A stretch of 64,000 nt of DNA. Source: Serinus canaria (lineage: Eukaryota; Chordata; Aves; Passeriformes; Fringillidae). This document shows positions 39,368 to 48,900 of this stretch, in pieces (position 1 is the first letter of the stretch; every line of letters begins with the position of its first letter). The stretch is from the NCBI RefSeq assembly GCF_022539315.1, contig NC_066314.1, positions 62,171,543-62,235,542 on the forward strand, in the 5' to 3' direction. Below the pieces are notes generated by a model that was given only the letters and a program-made list of their open reading frames with translations, ran no database searches and was not told the origin of the DNA. A program made the translations under genes and the position numbers.

Positions 39368-42300
39368 CTGCCAAGGAAGCAGAAGCAGTGTCAGAATTTC
39401 CTCAAAGAGTCTTTCAAAAAATGACCCCTGCACCCTTGTGAATTAGAATAAATAGGTACTGTGATTTCTTGGACAAGAAGCATGGTATCAGGAAATGTCT
39501 CCCCATGATTTTGCAACTGCATACTTGTTCTAGTCTATGTATTTTGGAAACTGATTATTTATTCTGGTGAATACTCACAATCACATCTAGTTAGGGAACC
39601 CTGTAATATCTATGACTTATATTTGCTTTTGGAAAGCAAAAGGTGGAAGAGTGGAATAGACAGACAAAGGGAAGCTGGAATAATATAAATAAAGAAAACA
39701 ACCTTGCATTGGTTTGTCTCAGACCAGATAAGCTAAGAGGGAATATGACAGGTGCCTGCCAACGTACTATGGGAAATGGGGGTGGCATATGATGGAGAAG
39801 GGCTATTTAAACTGAAATCAACATTGTCACAAGAATAAATGGCTCTAAACTTGCTGCAAGGAAACTTGGCCCAATAGAAAAATAGTTCATTATTAGTACT
39901 CCACAGTTCTCCAGCCACCTTAGAAAGGAAAACCCCAGGACAAACCAAAAATGTTGCAAGGTTCAACTTCCCAAAGTTACAGGAAAGGAGTTGATGTGGG
40001 ATCTTCTGCAGCAGAAGACCACATTCAGTGACTCTTACAGTTCCCTGTTCCTAGCAGGCAAACATCTGAGAAATTAACAGGAGTGTGAGTTTTAAACCAT
40101 TAAAGATTTCTGGTTTTACTTGTTGTAAGCAGCTATATTTCACTGACCTTCATTATCCCCTCAGAGGCAGCTGTGGCCATGAGGTTTATACAGAGGTGAT
40201 AATTCTTTTTTCATTTACATTTGGTTACAAACTATCTTCCTGTACTTAGGACTGAAGAAAGGCCAGTTCTCAATGGGTGTAAAATTGCACCAATCCATTT
40301 ATCCATTTTTTTGTATCCCTTTATGTCCACCTAATTTCCTACCCAACATGCAAAGAAGAAAGCTTTTTCTTTTAATATTAAGAAAAGCTATTTATGTATA
40401 GTAGCAGGACACTGAGTAATGTGCTTAATGCATATTTTGAACTTGTTTAGATCACTTGCCAAGAATGATAGTTTTGAAAGGTGTAAATCTGCATTTAATT
40501 TCATTCTCTTTCAAGGTTAACATCAGCATTGCAGTCAGGTAAAAATTTACAAATCTGTCTTCCACATACAGTTAAACTTGGCTTAAAACTGCTTTGTGTT
40601 AGCAGTCTAGTGCAAAGTAATTGAAAGTAAAGTGATTCATCTTCCCTAAAGTTTCTTTCAGGGTTTCAGGGACCATTTAATCTTGAATATTTCTTCACTG
40701 AACTTTTGAAAAAAAGATGAAGTTATCTATTTTCTGATCAATTGGGATCTGATCCAATGGGATATTGAGTCTTTTTTAGTCAATAATTTTTAAGAATTCT
40801 TATTTTCTTGGCAAGTGATCTTAGTGCCTTGCTGGATGAGTCTCTTATTTCCACTGTGAAAATAATGAGCAATTTTAAATCCCATGATATATCACATAAA
40901 AAAAGAATAATTATTTTCCCATTCACAAGTGTCTTTAGCCAACTTTGCCATGCAAACCCCAACAAGCTCGAATGCATGGTCATGACTTCAATGGCAGATG
41001 GAGAAAGATCAGATTGTAAATGAATGATGATAACATGAAGCACTATTTCCTGTAATGATTCCATATCTTAACAACAATTTCTTTATTCCTTTGCCATATT
41101 TTTGAATTTATAAGATAAATGTGATGCACCTGCAGTTTAAGATGGTTCCCAGTTCTGAGGAGGTAAAGCAGAAAGCTGTTTAGCACACTGCCTCAGAAAG
41201 CTGAAAGACATTACAAATACAAGAACATTATGTATTTAACAATTTGTTCTCGTATAACATTTGGTCCAGAAATAAACATAAATTTTAGACATTTAACAAT
41301 TTTTTATTTTTCAAGACTTCTCAGCTGGCTTGCGTTTTCAGATAAATATCAGCACTGAACTACGACAAAACAGATTATCTACTGTTTTTCCTTTAGTGGA
41401 AGCCAAAAAAGGCTGCACAGTATAAACCACAGAGAATTTCTAACTTTATCTCCAAATTTAACAACAGTCAAGAACTTTCAAACAAGTAAAAACTTTGCAG
41501 AAAAGAAAACAGGCTCACATGTTTCTAGGGGTCAATCAATTATTTGATAAATTAAGTACCGTTTCATTAAAGCAAATTCCAAAACATAGTTTAAAACTTT
41601 AACTTTACTTCATCATTTTAATTAAACATAACATTAATTGATTCAACATGCCTGTTACAAAACCAAAGTACTCCTTTATATCTGAGGGAATATTCTTAGG
41701 AAAATACAAAGTTGTAATCCAATATTGCTTCAGGTTCTCTACAATCAAGCAGAGTACTTACATTATCCCCAATCTGACTAGAAAGTTGAGAGCTTAAAAG
41801 AAAACGCATTGACGTGTGGGTGGGGTTTACTGAAGCATCTAATTACGTTAGGAAATTGAATACAGGTTCAAGATGAGCCTGGTTAAGCACTTCTTTTAGT
41901 TGCATAGAATGACTGACCATATTTTCACAGCTGGAATTTCCTCTTTTTTTCAGTAAAATAGCCAGCTTTTGCTACATTCCTTTTTTAGTAGTCCAGAATA
42001 GTAGCACTACAAAGGAATGTCATATATGAACACTCTGCATCTCAGTCATTTCTTAATTCTTCTATGTAAGTCCCCTTCATTTAACAAATTATCACTTGAC
42101 ACAAGTTGTGCATAAGAATTCTTCACATACTTGGTCATTTCAGTAACATGTAAGAACATCTGCAAGAATTATAAGTATCGTGCAGGAGGCAATGTTTTTT
42201 TGGAGACTATATGCTACAGCAAGAAATCAAGAGTTATATATTCAAAATTACATTTTATTCCAGAGGGGTTGGGCCTGATTATCAAGCCATAGAAGAAATG

Positions 42301-43620
42301 TGCAATTATTATGAAATATCAGTATTCAATAGTAATTGTTATATAAATAAAGCATATATACTCTAGAGTGGATCAAGGCTTAAATACTGTTAACTTTGAG
42401 CAAAGAATCTGAGCTACATGCTAACCTAAATCAATATGTTCCATTGATTCCAAGGAAGCTTGCAGGATGCACATCTGAGGAACTAGCACATTACTTTTAT
42501 GTCTCTTAGTGCCTTGCTCAATACTTAAAAAAATCCCCAACCCTTCTTCTTTCAAGTATATTGGAAAGGATGCCCATTTATACATTAAGGGAATGATTTC
42601 ATCCCCTGCAATTACAGATCTATAATTAGGTCATTAAGGAATGAGATAAGTGTGTTTTAAGTGTAAGATCAACTAAAAAAATATATTAGGCCCTAAGCAA
42701 TTAAAATAAGATAATTCTTTCAACTCCATAAATATCCTTGCAGAATACTAAGGGGAAAAAAGTTCTCGAAGGATATAAATTTGCAGATAATGGAAAGTTG
42801 GACTAGAGCCAATCGACAGAAACAGAGGTCAATGCACCTACTGAAGTCAAATTTACCTTCAGACAGTTTACATTATTATGCAGAAATTATAGGGTCATAA
42901 CATCAAACTTCACATGCAAACTTTCCTGAGAAAGCCCTCCCTAGAAGGGAAAACTTGGAGATGAACATGTAAAGGAATTTCCATTTTCTTTATGTACAAT
43001 TGCTTAAGCTGTACAAATATGCAAGGTCAGCAAGAGTCGCAGCTGGTTTCTAATGTAGAAAACAAACTGAACTTCTCATTTACTTTTAATTTATGAAAGC
43101 AAAAACCAAGTAAATGCCACGATGCTGCCAGAAAATTGCTGCAGTGACAACATCCCTTAAAAGTTTCCTTGTGAAAGCATGAACATTTTCTCTATAATTG
43201 TGTATAATAAAACTGCAGAAACTTAACATGTGAATAGTACCTTTTTTCCTCTAAAACCCTGCACCTGCAGAAAATAGCTAAAAGTTCTTGTTTTCAGAAG
43301 CATTCATTAACAATATAGACAATGATGTAAGTGGACCTTTTAATAATGACATAACTGAAATATTACAAAGTTCTCTGAATAGAAGTGAAATTTAAGACAT
43401 GTATTTGCAATAGTTTACCCTTACAGTTATCTATGTAATTGCAACTATTACATACAGCCATTTTCCAGATCACATAAAATTGCATGTTCAGCAATTTATA
43501 AATAATTCTCAGTTCTAAAATAATGTTATTGAAAAGTGCACAATACTCCTCAAGCCAGCAGCAGACAATACACAGCAAAATAAAACTAAAAAATTATTTG
43601 AAATAGTAATAAAGATTTAC
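39368..43620 (-). other. IGF1: IGF1 intron 1 (4.25 kb)
   Basis: This intron lies between the leader exon and the signal/B-domain exon, with donor GTAAAT at 43620 and acceptor AG at 39369-39368. I saw no CR1 or LTR sequence in it, so it is noticeably cleaner than intron 2. Mammals carry an alternative class 2 leader exon in the matching interval. I looked for a frame joining to the Val-Lys-Met-His boundary with a class 2-like N-terminus and found none, in agreement with the four-exon, single-promoter structure reported for chicken. Confidence 0.9.
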
Positions 43621-43683
43621 CTTCAAGAAATCACACAAGCAGCACTTAACTAATTGTGTTGAAAGACTGTTGATTTTTTCCAT
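43621..43683 (-). CDS. IGF1: IGF1 exon 1 coding part: start of prepro-IGF-1 signal region
   Basis: This exon encodes the first 21 residues of prepro-IGF-1, MEKINSLSTQLVKCCLCDFL plus a final K. From memory chicken has the same stretch with Phe where this sequence has Leu (KCCLC here, KCCFC in chicken). The start ATG is at 43683-43681 and has G at -3 and G at +4, a strong Kozak context. The exon ends at a donor reading GTAAAT (43620-43615). It is 63 nt, so intron 1 lies in phase 0 and the next exon opens with Val-Lys-Met. The residues form the N-terminal extension of the long 48-residue class 1 signal region, removed on entry to the secretory pathway. A second in-frame Met at residue 24, in exon 2, could act as an internal start just before the hydrophobic core. 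Confidence 0.97.
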
Positions 43684-43777
43684 TGCTTCTTGAAAGTGCA
43701 AAGTCTGGAAATGAATTTGTTAGCAGTAATGATGAGAAAAAAGAAATCCAGAGAGATGTGAGATGTTGAGAGCAATG

Positions 43778-43783
43778 TCACAT
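43778..43783 (-). promoter_or_regulatory. Start-stop upstream ORF (ATG TGA), proximal
   Basis: In the IGF1 leader the minus strand reads GAA ATG TGA CAT, so the start codon is followed at once by a stop. It is the upstream ATG nearest the true IGF1 start, about 95 nt away. The same hexamer occurs in the human leader as I remember it. Confidence 0.8.
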
Positions 43784-43799
43784 TTCAATATTGAGGACT

Positions 43800-43808
43800 T
43801 TATTCCAT
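43800..43808 (-). promoter_or_regulatory. Two-codon upstream ORF (ATG GAA TAA)
   Basis: In the IGF1 leader the minus strand reads GCGCA ATG GAA TAA AGTCC. The ATG has G at +4, but the base at -3 is a pyrimidine, so initiation may be only moderate. The encoded peptide would be Met-Glu. Confidence 0.8.
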
Positions 43809-43885
43809 TGCGCAGGCTCTATCTGCTCTGATTTTAGCAGTGACAGTGAGATTTAGCAAACAGAAGAGGGATTTAGAGAAAATCC

Positions 43886-43891
43886 TCACAT
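43886..43891 (-). promoter_or_regulatory. Start-stop upstream ORF (ATG TGA), distal
   Basis: The minus strand reads GATAA ATG TGA GG close to the expected start of the leader, again a start codon followed directly by a stop. Its use depends on where transcription starts. A further ATG TAG lies just upstream at 43901-43896 and is in the transcript only if initiation is more distal. Confidence 0.65.
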
Positions 43892-43902
43892 TTATCTACA
43901 TT

Positions 43903-44060
43903 ACACAGACACTGTAGACAGGAAACAGCTGGGGGAGCATTTGCCTCTCTCTCTCTCCCTCTTCTGGCAAAGTTACCGAGTAAGGACTTTTTTGGGCATG
44001 GTGACAAATAACATCATACCTTTGCATTTTAAAACTAGAGCACAGAAGCATATTTTTTTC
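43903..44060 (-). promoter_or_regulatory. IGF1: IGF1 proximal promoter (P1-like)
   Basis: This is the block just upstream of the conserved leader. Read on the minus strand it contains CAGCTGTTTCCTGTCTACAG, a purine tract GAAGAGGGAGAGAGAGAGAG, and AGTCCTTACTCGGTAACTTT. These closely match what I recall of human promoter 1. A forkhead-type core ACAAATA lies at 44004-44010 on the plus strand, an E-box CAGCTG at 43926-43931, and an ATGCAAA motif near 44025. No good TATA box stands at the expected distance, which fits the TATA-less dispersed initiation known for IGF1 P1. HNF-1, HNF-3 and C/EBP control of P1 is established in mammals; that these particular motifs do the same here is inference. Chicken is reported to use a single promoter of this class. 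Confidence 0.7.
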
Positions 44061-44256
44061 CCTTTAAAAGAATGTGAATTAGTGACTGAGGGGTTAGCAG
44101 ACAAAAAGAGCTTGTGCTGCCATGAAAAATAAGAAAATGTATTCTAGTTAACTTTCAGGTAGCTGTGTGTGCGTTTGTATTTATGTGTGTCTGCATTTCA
44201 AATCTATGAAAACTTAAATACATATGGGTAATGTTTGTATATATGCATACCTTTGT

Positions 44257-44280
44257 GTATATATATACACACACATACAT
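44257..44280. repeat. Compound (TA)(CA) microsatellite upstream of IGF1
   Basis: GTATATATATACACACACAT is a short compound dinucleotide repeat about 360 bp upstream of the promoter leader. Dinucleotide repeats upstream of IGF1 are polymorphic in mammals; whether this one varies is unknown. Confidence 0.85.
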
Positions 44281-44659
44281 TTTATTTATGCATAGCAGCA
44301 TAGGTATTTTATTTCTGCAGTGTGAAAAGGCAGGCAGGCAGTTATCTACTTTTCCCTTAATGTGTCTTTACGTTATTAAACTTGGCACGCCTATATGCTG
44401 ACTACCAATTAAAACCTCCAACTCTCTCTGTGATTAACCCTAAAACAGCAGTTTGTAATTTGCTCAAAATAACATAATTGCTGAGGACTTGTAAATAGGG
44501 CAAAATAGCTTTGTGATCTTTCAACAACCACACAGGAGAAATAATGTAATTTCCTAGAATTTTCTGTGCTATGAATGTAGCAACACGAGTAGCCCACTTT
44601 GGGGGTCTTCCATGACATTTACCTTAAATCTGCTGTTATAATTATAAAGTGATTAAACA

Positions 44660-44676
44660 CCCCCCCCCCCTTTTTT
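44660..44676. repeat. 11-C run followed by 6 T
   Basis: The plus strand has 11 consecutive C followed by 6 T (11 G preceded by 6 A on the IGF1 sense strand), about 760 bp upstream of the leader. It stands out in very AT-rich surroundings. Confidence 0.9.
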
Positions 44677-45040
44677 AGTAGTAATCTTTGAATTTCTCTT
44701 GATAACAATTTAAATGACACTGGGAAAAAGAGAATTCAACTTTATTAGTTCTGCAATACCTAACTTCTGCCTTTTTATTTTTCCTCAATTATGAGTATAT
44801 TATAAATAACACCAGCTGGCCAGCAACATGCTCTCACGGGTTATGATGTCATTCAAATCCCTCAACTGTGTTAGTGGCTTGCAATGTGCTCCAAGCCAGC
44901 TGTTTTTCTATTTATAATGTATGCTTGCATTTCAATACTTAGCTATTGAGAATGAAGTTGTGATGTTGTTTTATAGACACAGTTTATACTTGTTACCCTT
45001 TGAGTTTGGAAGATGGCATTTGAAAGTAGAGGGCTTTTAG

Positions 45041-45079
45041 AGGCTGCAGCTCCAGAGACAAGGCTGCAGCTCCAGAGAC
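45041..45079. repeat. 19-bp tandem duplication
   Basis: AGGCTGCAGCTCCAGAGAC at 45041-45059 is repeated exactly at 45061-45079, giving a 20-bp period. Confidence 0.93.
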
Positions 45080-45694
45080 CAAACACATGTCACAAGCAGT
45101 GCATGATTTCCATAAAAGCTCTTTCAGAACATTGCATTTTGTCCCTGTCTGCTTCCACTAAGTGAGGGTTGCATGCTGAGGTGCTAGCTGTACTTTTTTA
45201 TTGAAAATAACAATTGAGATCATGTTGGCCCAGATCTGTTGTCAGTTTTCAGATCCACCTTGAACTATAGGGTGCTTGCCAGGCAGAAAGGACACATTTA
45301 GTTATTTGTATACTCTATGAATGGCTAATACTCTGCTCTGTGTAGTTTTAAACAGTGTATGGTTAGCTAAGCTGATTAATGTTTGGGAGGGATTTCTTCT
45401 AATGTACCATAATGGCAGAAGCACAGGGGGCTTGGAGGTAAGTTTGCTTAGTTCAGATAATACTAATATTTCAGGTATTCTGATAGACATTTGTACTGCA
45501 GGTGCTGTGTTTTAATATTCTGCTCTTTTTATTCTCCCGTCTGCATTTCAGAGGTCACTGAGTGGTGGCACCATTCTGCACATACCTTGAAGAAGCCTGC
45601 TGCAACTTGCAGGACATGTATCAGTTATTCCACTAGCCTTAGAGAAGAATGTGGGAAGACAAATTAGTAAACTCTGATTCTGATAATCTTTACC

Positions 45695-45720
45695 TTTTTT
45701 TTTTTTTTTTTTTTCTTTTT
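45695..45720. repeat. Poly-T tract
   Basis: Twenty T, one C and five T are followed by GCAG. It superficially resembles a splice acceptor on the plus strand, but no coding exon follows. Confidence 0.85.
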
Positions 45721-45904
45721 GCAGCACTACAGATGGGTGCACACACTTCTGCCTTTTCCTTCCTAAATAGGAGAAGGAATACACTCCTCCATAACCTCCC
45801 TGATGCCTGGGCTTCAAACACTCTTCTCATTCCTCACTGATTGCTTTTTCCTAGGTTTCAGCAGGCCTCTCTTGGTCATGAGAGCAGCAAGCAGTAGTCA
45901 GGGG

Positions 45905-45952
45905 GTCAGGGTAGTCAGAAAATCTGTGGGCTGTCAGGGTAGTCAGAAAATC
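45905..45952. repeat. 20-bp direct duplication
   Basis: GTCAGGGTAGTCAGAAAATC occurs at 45905-45924 and exactly again at 45933-45952. A related AGTAGTCAGGGGG piece lies just before. Confidence 0.92.
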
Positions 45953-48900
45953 AGAGTGTCTCTAAACACTGGTCATGCTGGTTCTCTGCACAGAGCCATT
46001 CTCAAAGCTCCTGACCAGCCTAAGGTTCTGTCCCACTTCACTTCTTTCTCTTGGTTCTTGTTTTAAAGTGATATTGTGAAAAGGCAGGAAAACAGAAGAG
46101 ATTCAAGAAAGGCTTCCATTAGGGATTTTTACACTTAGTGCAGTGCTTTTCTTCACAAAGACCTTTTTTTTTTTAACAGAAAATTAAAAATCCCTTAGGT
46201 CTTACTGATCTGGGGATCACTAGTTTGCTAAATATAGCTTCTATGCTGGTGATAGTATTCTAGTCAGTAGAGCAGTCAGTTAACTATTGGAGATTGGTTC
46301 ATTTCTCCCTTGTTAAATATAATAACTTCTTTAGCCACTTAGAATAAAGTATTGTATGACTGCATGCTTATGCAGTTGTATACATTCCCTTAAATAAAAT
46401 GCACCTGTAAACTACAGAATTTATGGCAGTTTTCAAAGCATTTAGAAAATATGTACAATTTTCTAACTGGAATATGTTTAACTATTCTACATTAAAGGGC
46501 AATAGCATATATATCCTTGTTTGTCTTCTTAAGTATAACCTTTAGTATTATAGTAGCCATAAAGATACATCAAATGTGTGAGAGATGGAATCAGGTATTT
46601 GTGTGTATTTATGTGTCCTGACCCTCATATTTTATTCTTTAATACTCCAATGATTTCACTAACATGCTCTAATGCTATAGATCTCATATGTCACTTTTTC
46701 CAGGGGCAACTCTGTTTTATAGAAGACAGCAAATACAAAAATAGGCAATTATCCTAATTAATATGTTTTCCCTACCTAAATCCTTTCTTAAAAGGTAGGA
46801 ACATTGCCACAATGCCTAAAAACACCTGAACCAGTGCCTTTGTCTTGCATTATTCTCTGTTAGATCTCTCTTACCAAATGCAATTATTTGTAGCTGCTTG
46901 GGTTTTTTACACTGGGATTGCAAGTATTCTTCTAGAAAACCAAGAGAGAGCCACTCTAGTAGAAAGAACCACTGTAACAGATACTAGCACTGTAACAGAT
47001 ATCACTGAGAGGGTGATAGGGCATGGTTTAGGAGAGGATAGAAGAAGGCAAATAAACACAGTGGCTGGCAAACAGCTGTTCTTCATGATATAAAATGGCA
47101 GAGACAAATTTGTCTTTGGAGGAATAGGTGAAGGAGAGTATTTTATTAATATGGAATTCTGTGTAGTCAAGTATGTGGTGGAAAATTTCTTTAATCAAAT
47201 TAAAAGTTGGAAGTAAAAAAAAAAATCATTTTGCTAATTGATTTGAGTTAAAGAACTTTTTTTAAAAAAAAAAATAAGCCTCAAACACCTTTTATAATGG
47301 TGACCCAAGAAGCACCATCCCTAGATGAAATACAAGTAACAAATTTGATGGGAAGGATGAGGACATGCAGACTGAGCTGTCATTGCTTTGTCAGTATTGA
47401 AGAGACACCAAGGAGAAAGCAGTGCCATGAAAAACAGTTTTTAATTTGGACAAAACAGAGAGAGTTCAAGCTTCTTGATTAAGTTTTAGGGAGGATCACA
47501 TAAGTTGAAATCCTTTGTATTTGCTGATCACTAAAAACATGAGTGTTTCAAGAGCAGGTTGGATGTGTGAGAAAGTCCAGAATTATGGCTTATAGGTAGC
47601 AGTGGTAAAAATGATGTTAGTGAAAGTTCAAAATTAATCCATGGACTTGTAAACTGATGGTGTATGGTGAAAACGCTGTGATGAAAAAGCTAAAATTACT
47701 TCAAAATTTTAATGTACAGCATTAATTAAAGTAGCTACTCTTCTGATATCTTTATATTAACACAGGGTTTTCTTTGGTTTCAGAAACAAACTTGCTGAGA
47801 GTAATAGAAAGCCAAATATTGATCTTGTTTTCCTACTCAAATAAAATATACATCAACTCTTGGTTATAATTGAAAAAAAAATTATTCACAGTTTGAACAA
47901 TCAAATTTTAAAAAATTATACTACATTACGGAAGTTACACATTAATTGTGTCATGAGATGAGCTACGGTTATGACTGTAAAACAAAAATACAATATAAGA
48001 AAATAATATTAAAAAAACCTTAAAAGCTCAAAGAAAATGTGTTTCAACATTTTTGAAAGCATTTTTTAAAGTTTTTTTTTTAATTTCTGCTTTGTGGGAA
48101 ATTTTGAAATAGTTTGTTCTGATTCAGAATAATCAAAATACCAGCATTTTCCATTAAACTGGAAATTCCCAGTTTTAGCTGTTTGTAGCCTTGCTCTCAC
48201 TTTCCCAATATTAATTCCTGAATAGGTCATCTTTGCTCAAAAAATTTGCTTACTTTCTTATTCCTAAAAGCAGCAAAAAGTCAGAATTAGGAAAGAGAGA
48301 AATTTAGGACATATGACTGCATAAGCTCTATCCTTGCATTCATAGAAAGAAAGTAAAACAAGTGGGAATTGGCATGGACAACCATTAACATTTTGTGTCT
48401 GAAGGGTGATTTCTGTGATTCATTTAAGTGCCTCTGTCACAGAAAGAAGAATGTATAACCTTAGATATTCCCTTAATTTCCTAGACTGTTTCTTCCACAT
48501 TTAGGTGGAATGTAGACATATTAATTTTTTCCTGAGTCACCATTAGCATCAAGGCTAAATCTGTGCTCATGGGTTTTTATAGAATAGGGTCTAACACATA
48601 TGTTTAATGGTATTTTGCTTTTTCTGTGAGTTAGACAATGAATGCCAATGACTATGTGGGTTTTTTTTTTAAATTGCTGACTTAGGAAAAACTGTAAAGA
48701 GAACTGAAAACTGTAAATTTTATTACAAGCAGGTTGTGTATGTCCATACAAATGGACATAAGAAAATGACAAAAATGCCCATTTATTGTGTCTTGGCCTG
48801 AAGAGTACTTGCATTGCTTAGACACTTCAGAAACTACTCCTTATTCTACTTAAAAGCAAACTCTAATTGGAGATGAAATAAGATGTCTCTAAACAAAAAA

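Larger units (their letters stand above)
43684..43902 (-). other. IGF1: IGF1 exon 1 5' untranslated leader (class 1)
   Basis: The minus-strand sequence upstream of the start codon closely resembles the human IGF1 exon 1 leader as I remember it. Shared pieces include TTCTGTTTGCTAAATCTCAC, CAGATAGAGCCTGCGCAATG and TGACATTGCTCTCAACATCT. Such conservation in an untranslated region suggests regulatory function. The leader holds several upstream ATGs that each stop almost at once (listed separately). The 5' boundary is approximate, because IGF1 promoter 1 uses several dispersed start sites and none can be read from sequence alone. Position 43902 was chosen because the human reference transcript, from memory, begins next to the GTAGATAAATG motif found here at about 43890-43900. 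Confidence 0.85.
44061..45300 (-). other. Upstream flank close to the IGF1 promoter
   Basis: No gene was recognised. The stretch has a (TA)(CA) microsatellite at 44257-44280, an 11-C run followed by 6 T at 44660-44676, and a 19-bp tandem duplication at 45041-45079. Homeodomain-like AT motifs occur, such as TGATTAACCC at 44431-44440 (an HNF-1-like half site) and CGTTATTAAA at 44371-44380. Their use is unproven. Confidence 0.5.

Noticed and set aside
39368..43620. Alternative class 2 leader exon of mammalian IGF1
   Set aside because: No in-frame leader with a suitable donor was recognised, and chicken is described as lacking it.
45695..45840. Apparent splice acceptor (poly-T then GCAG) followed by an open frame on the plus strand
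   Set aside because: The T-run is a simple repeat and the following frame has no recognisable protein or matching donor.
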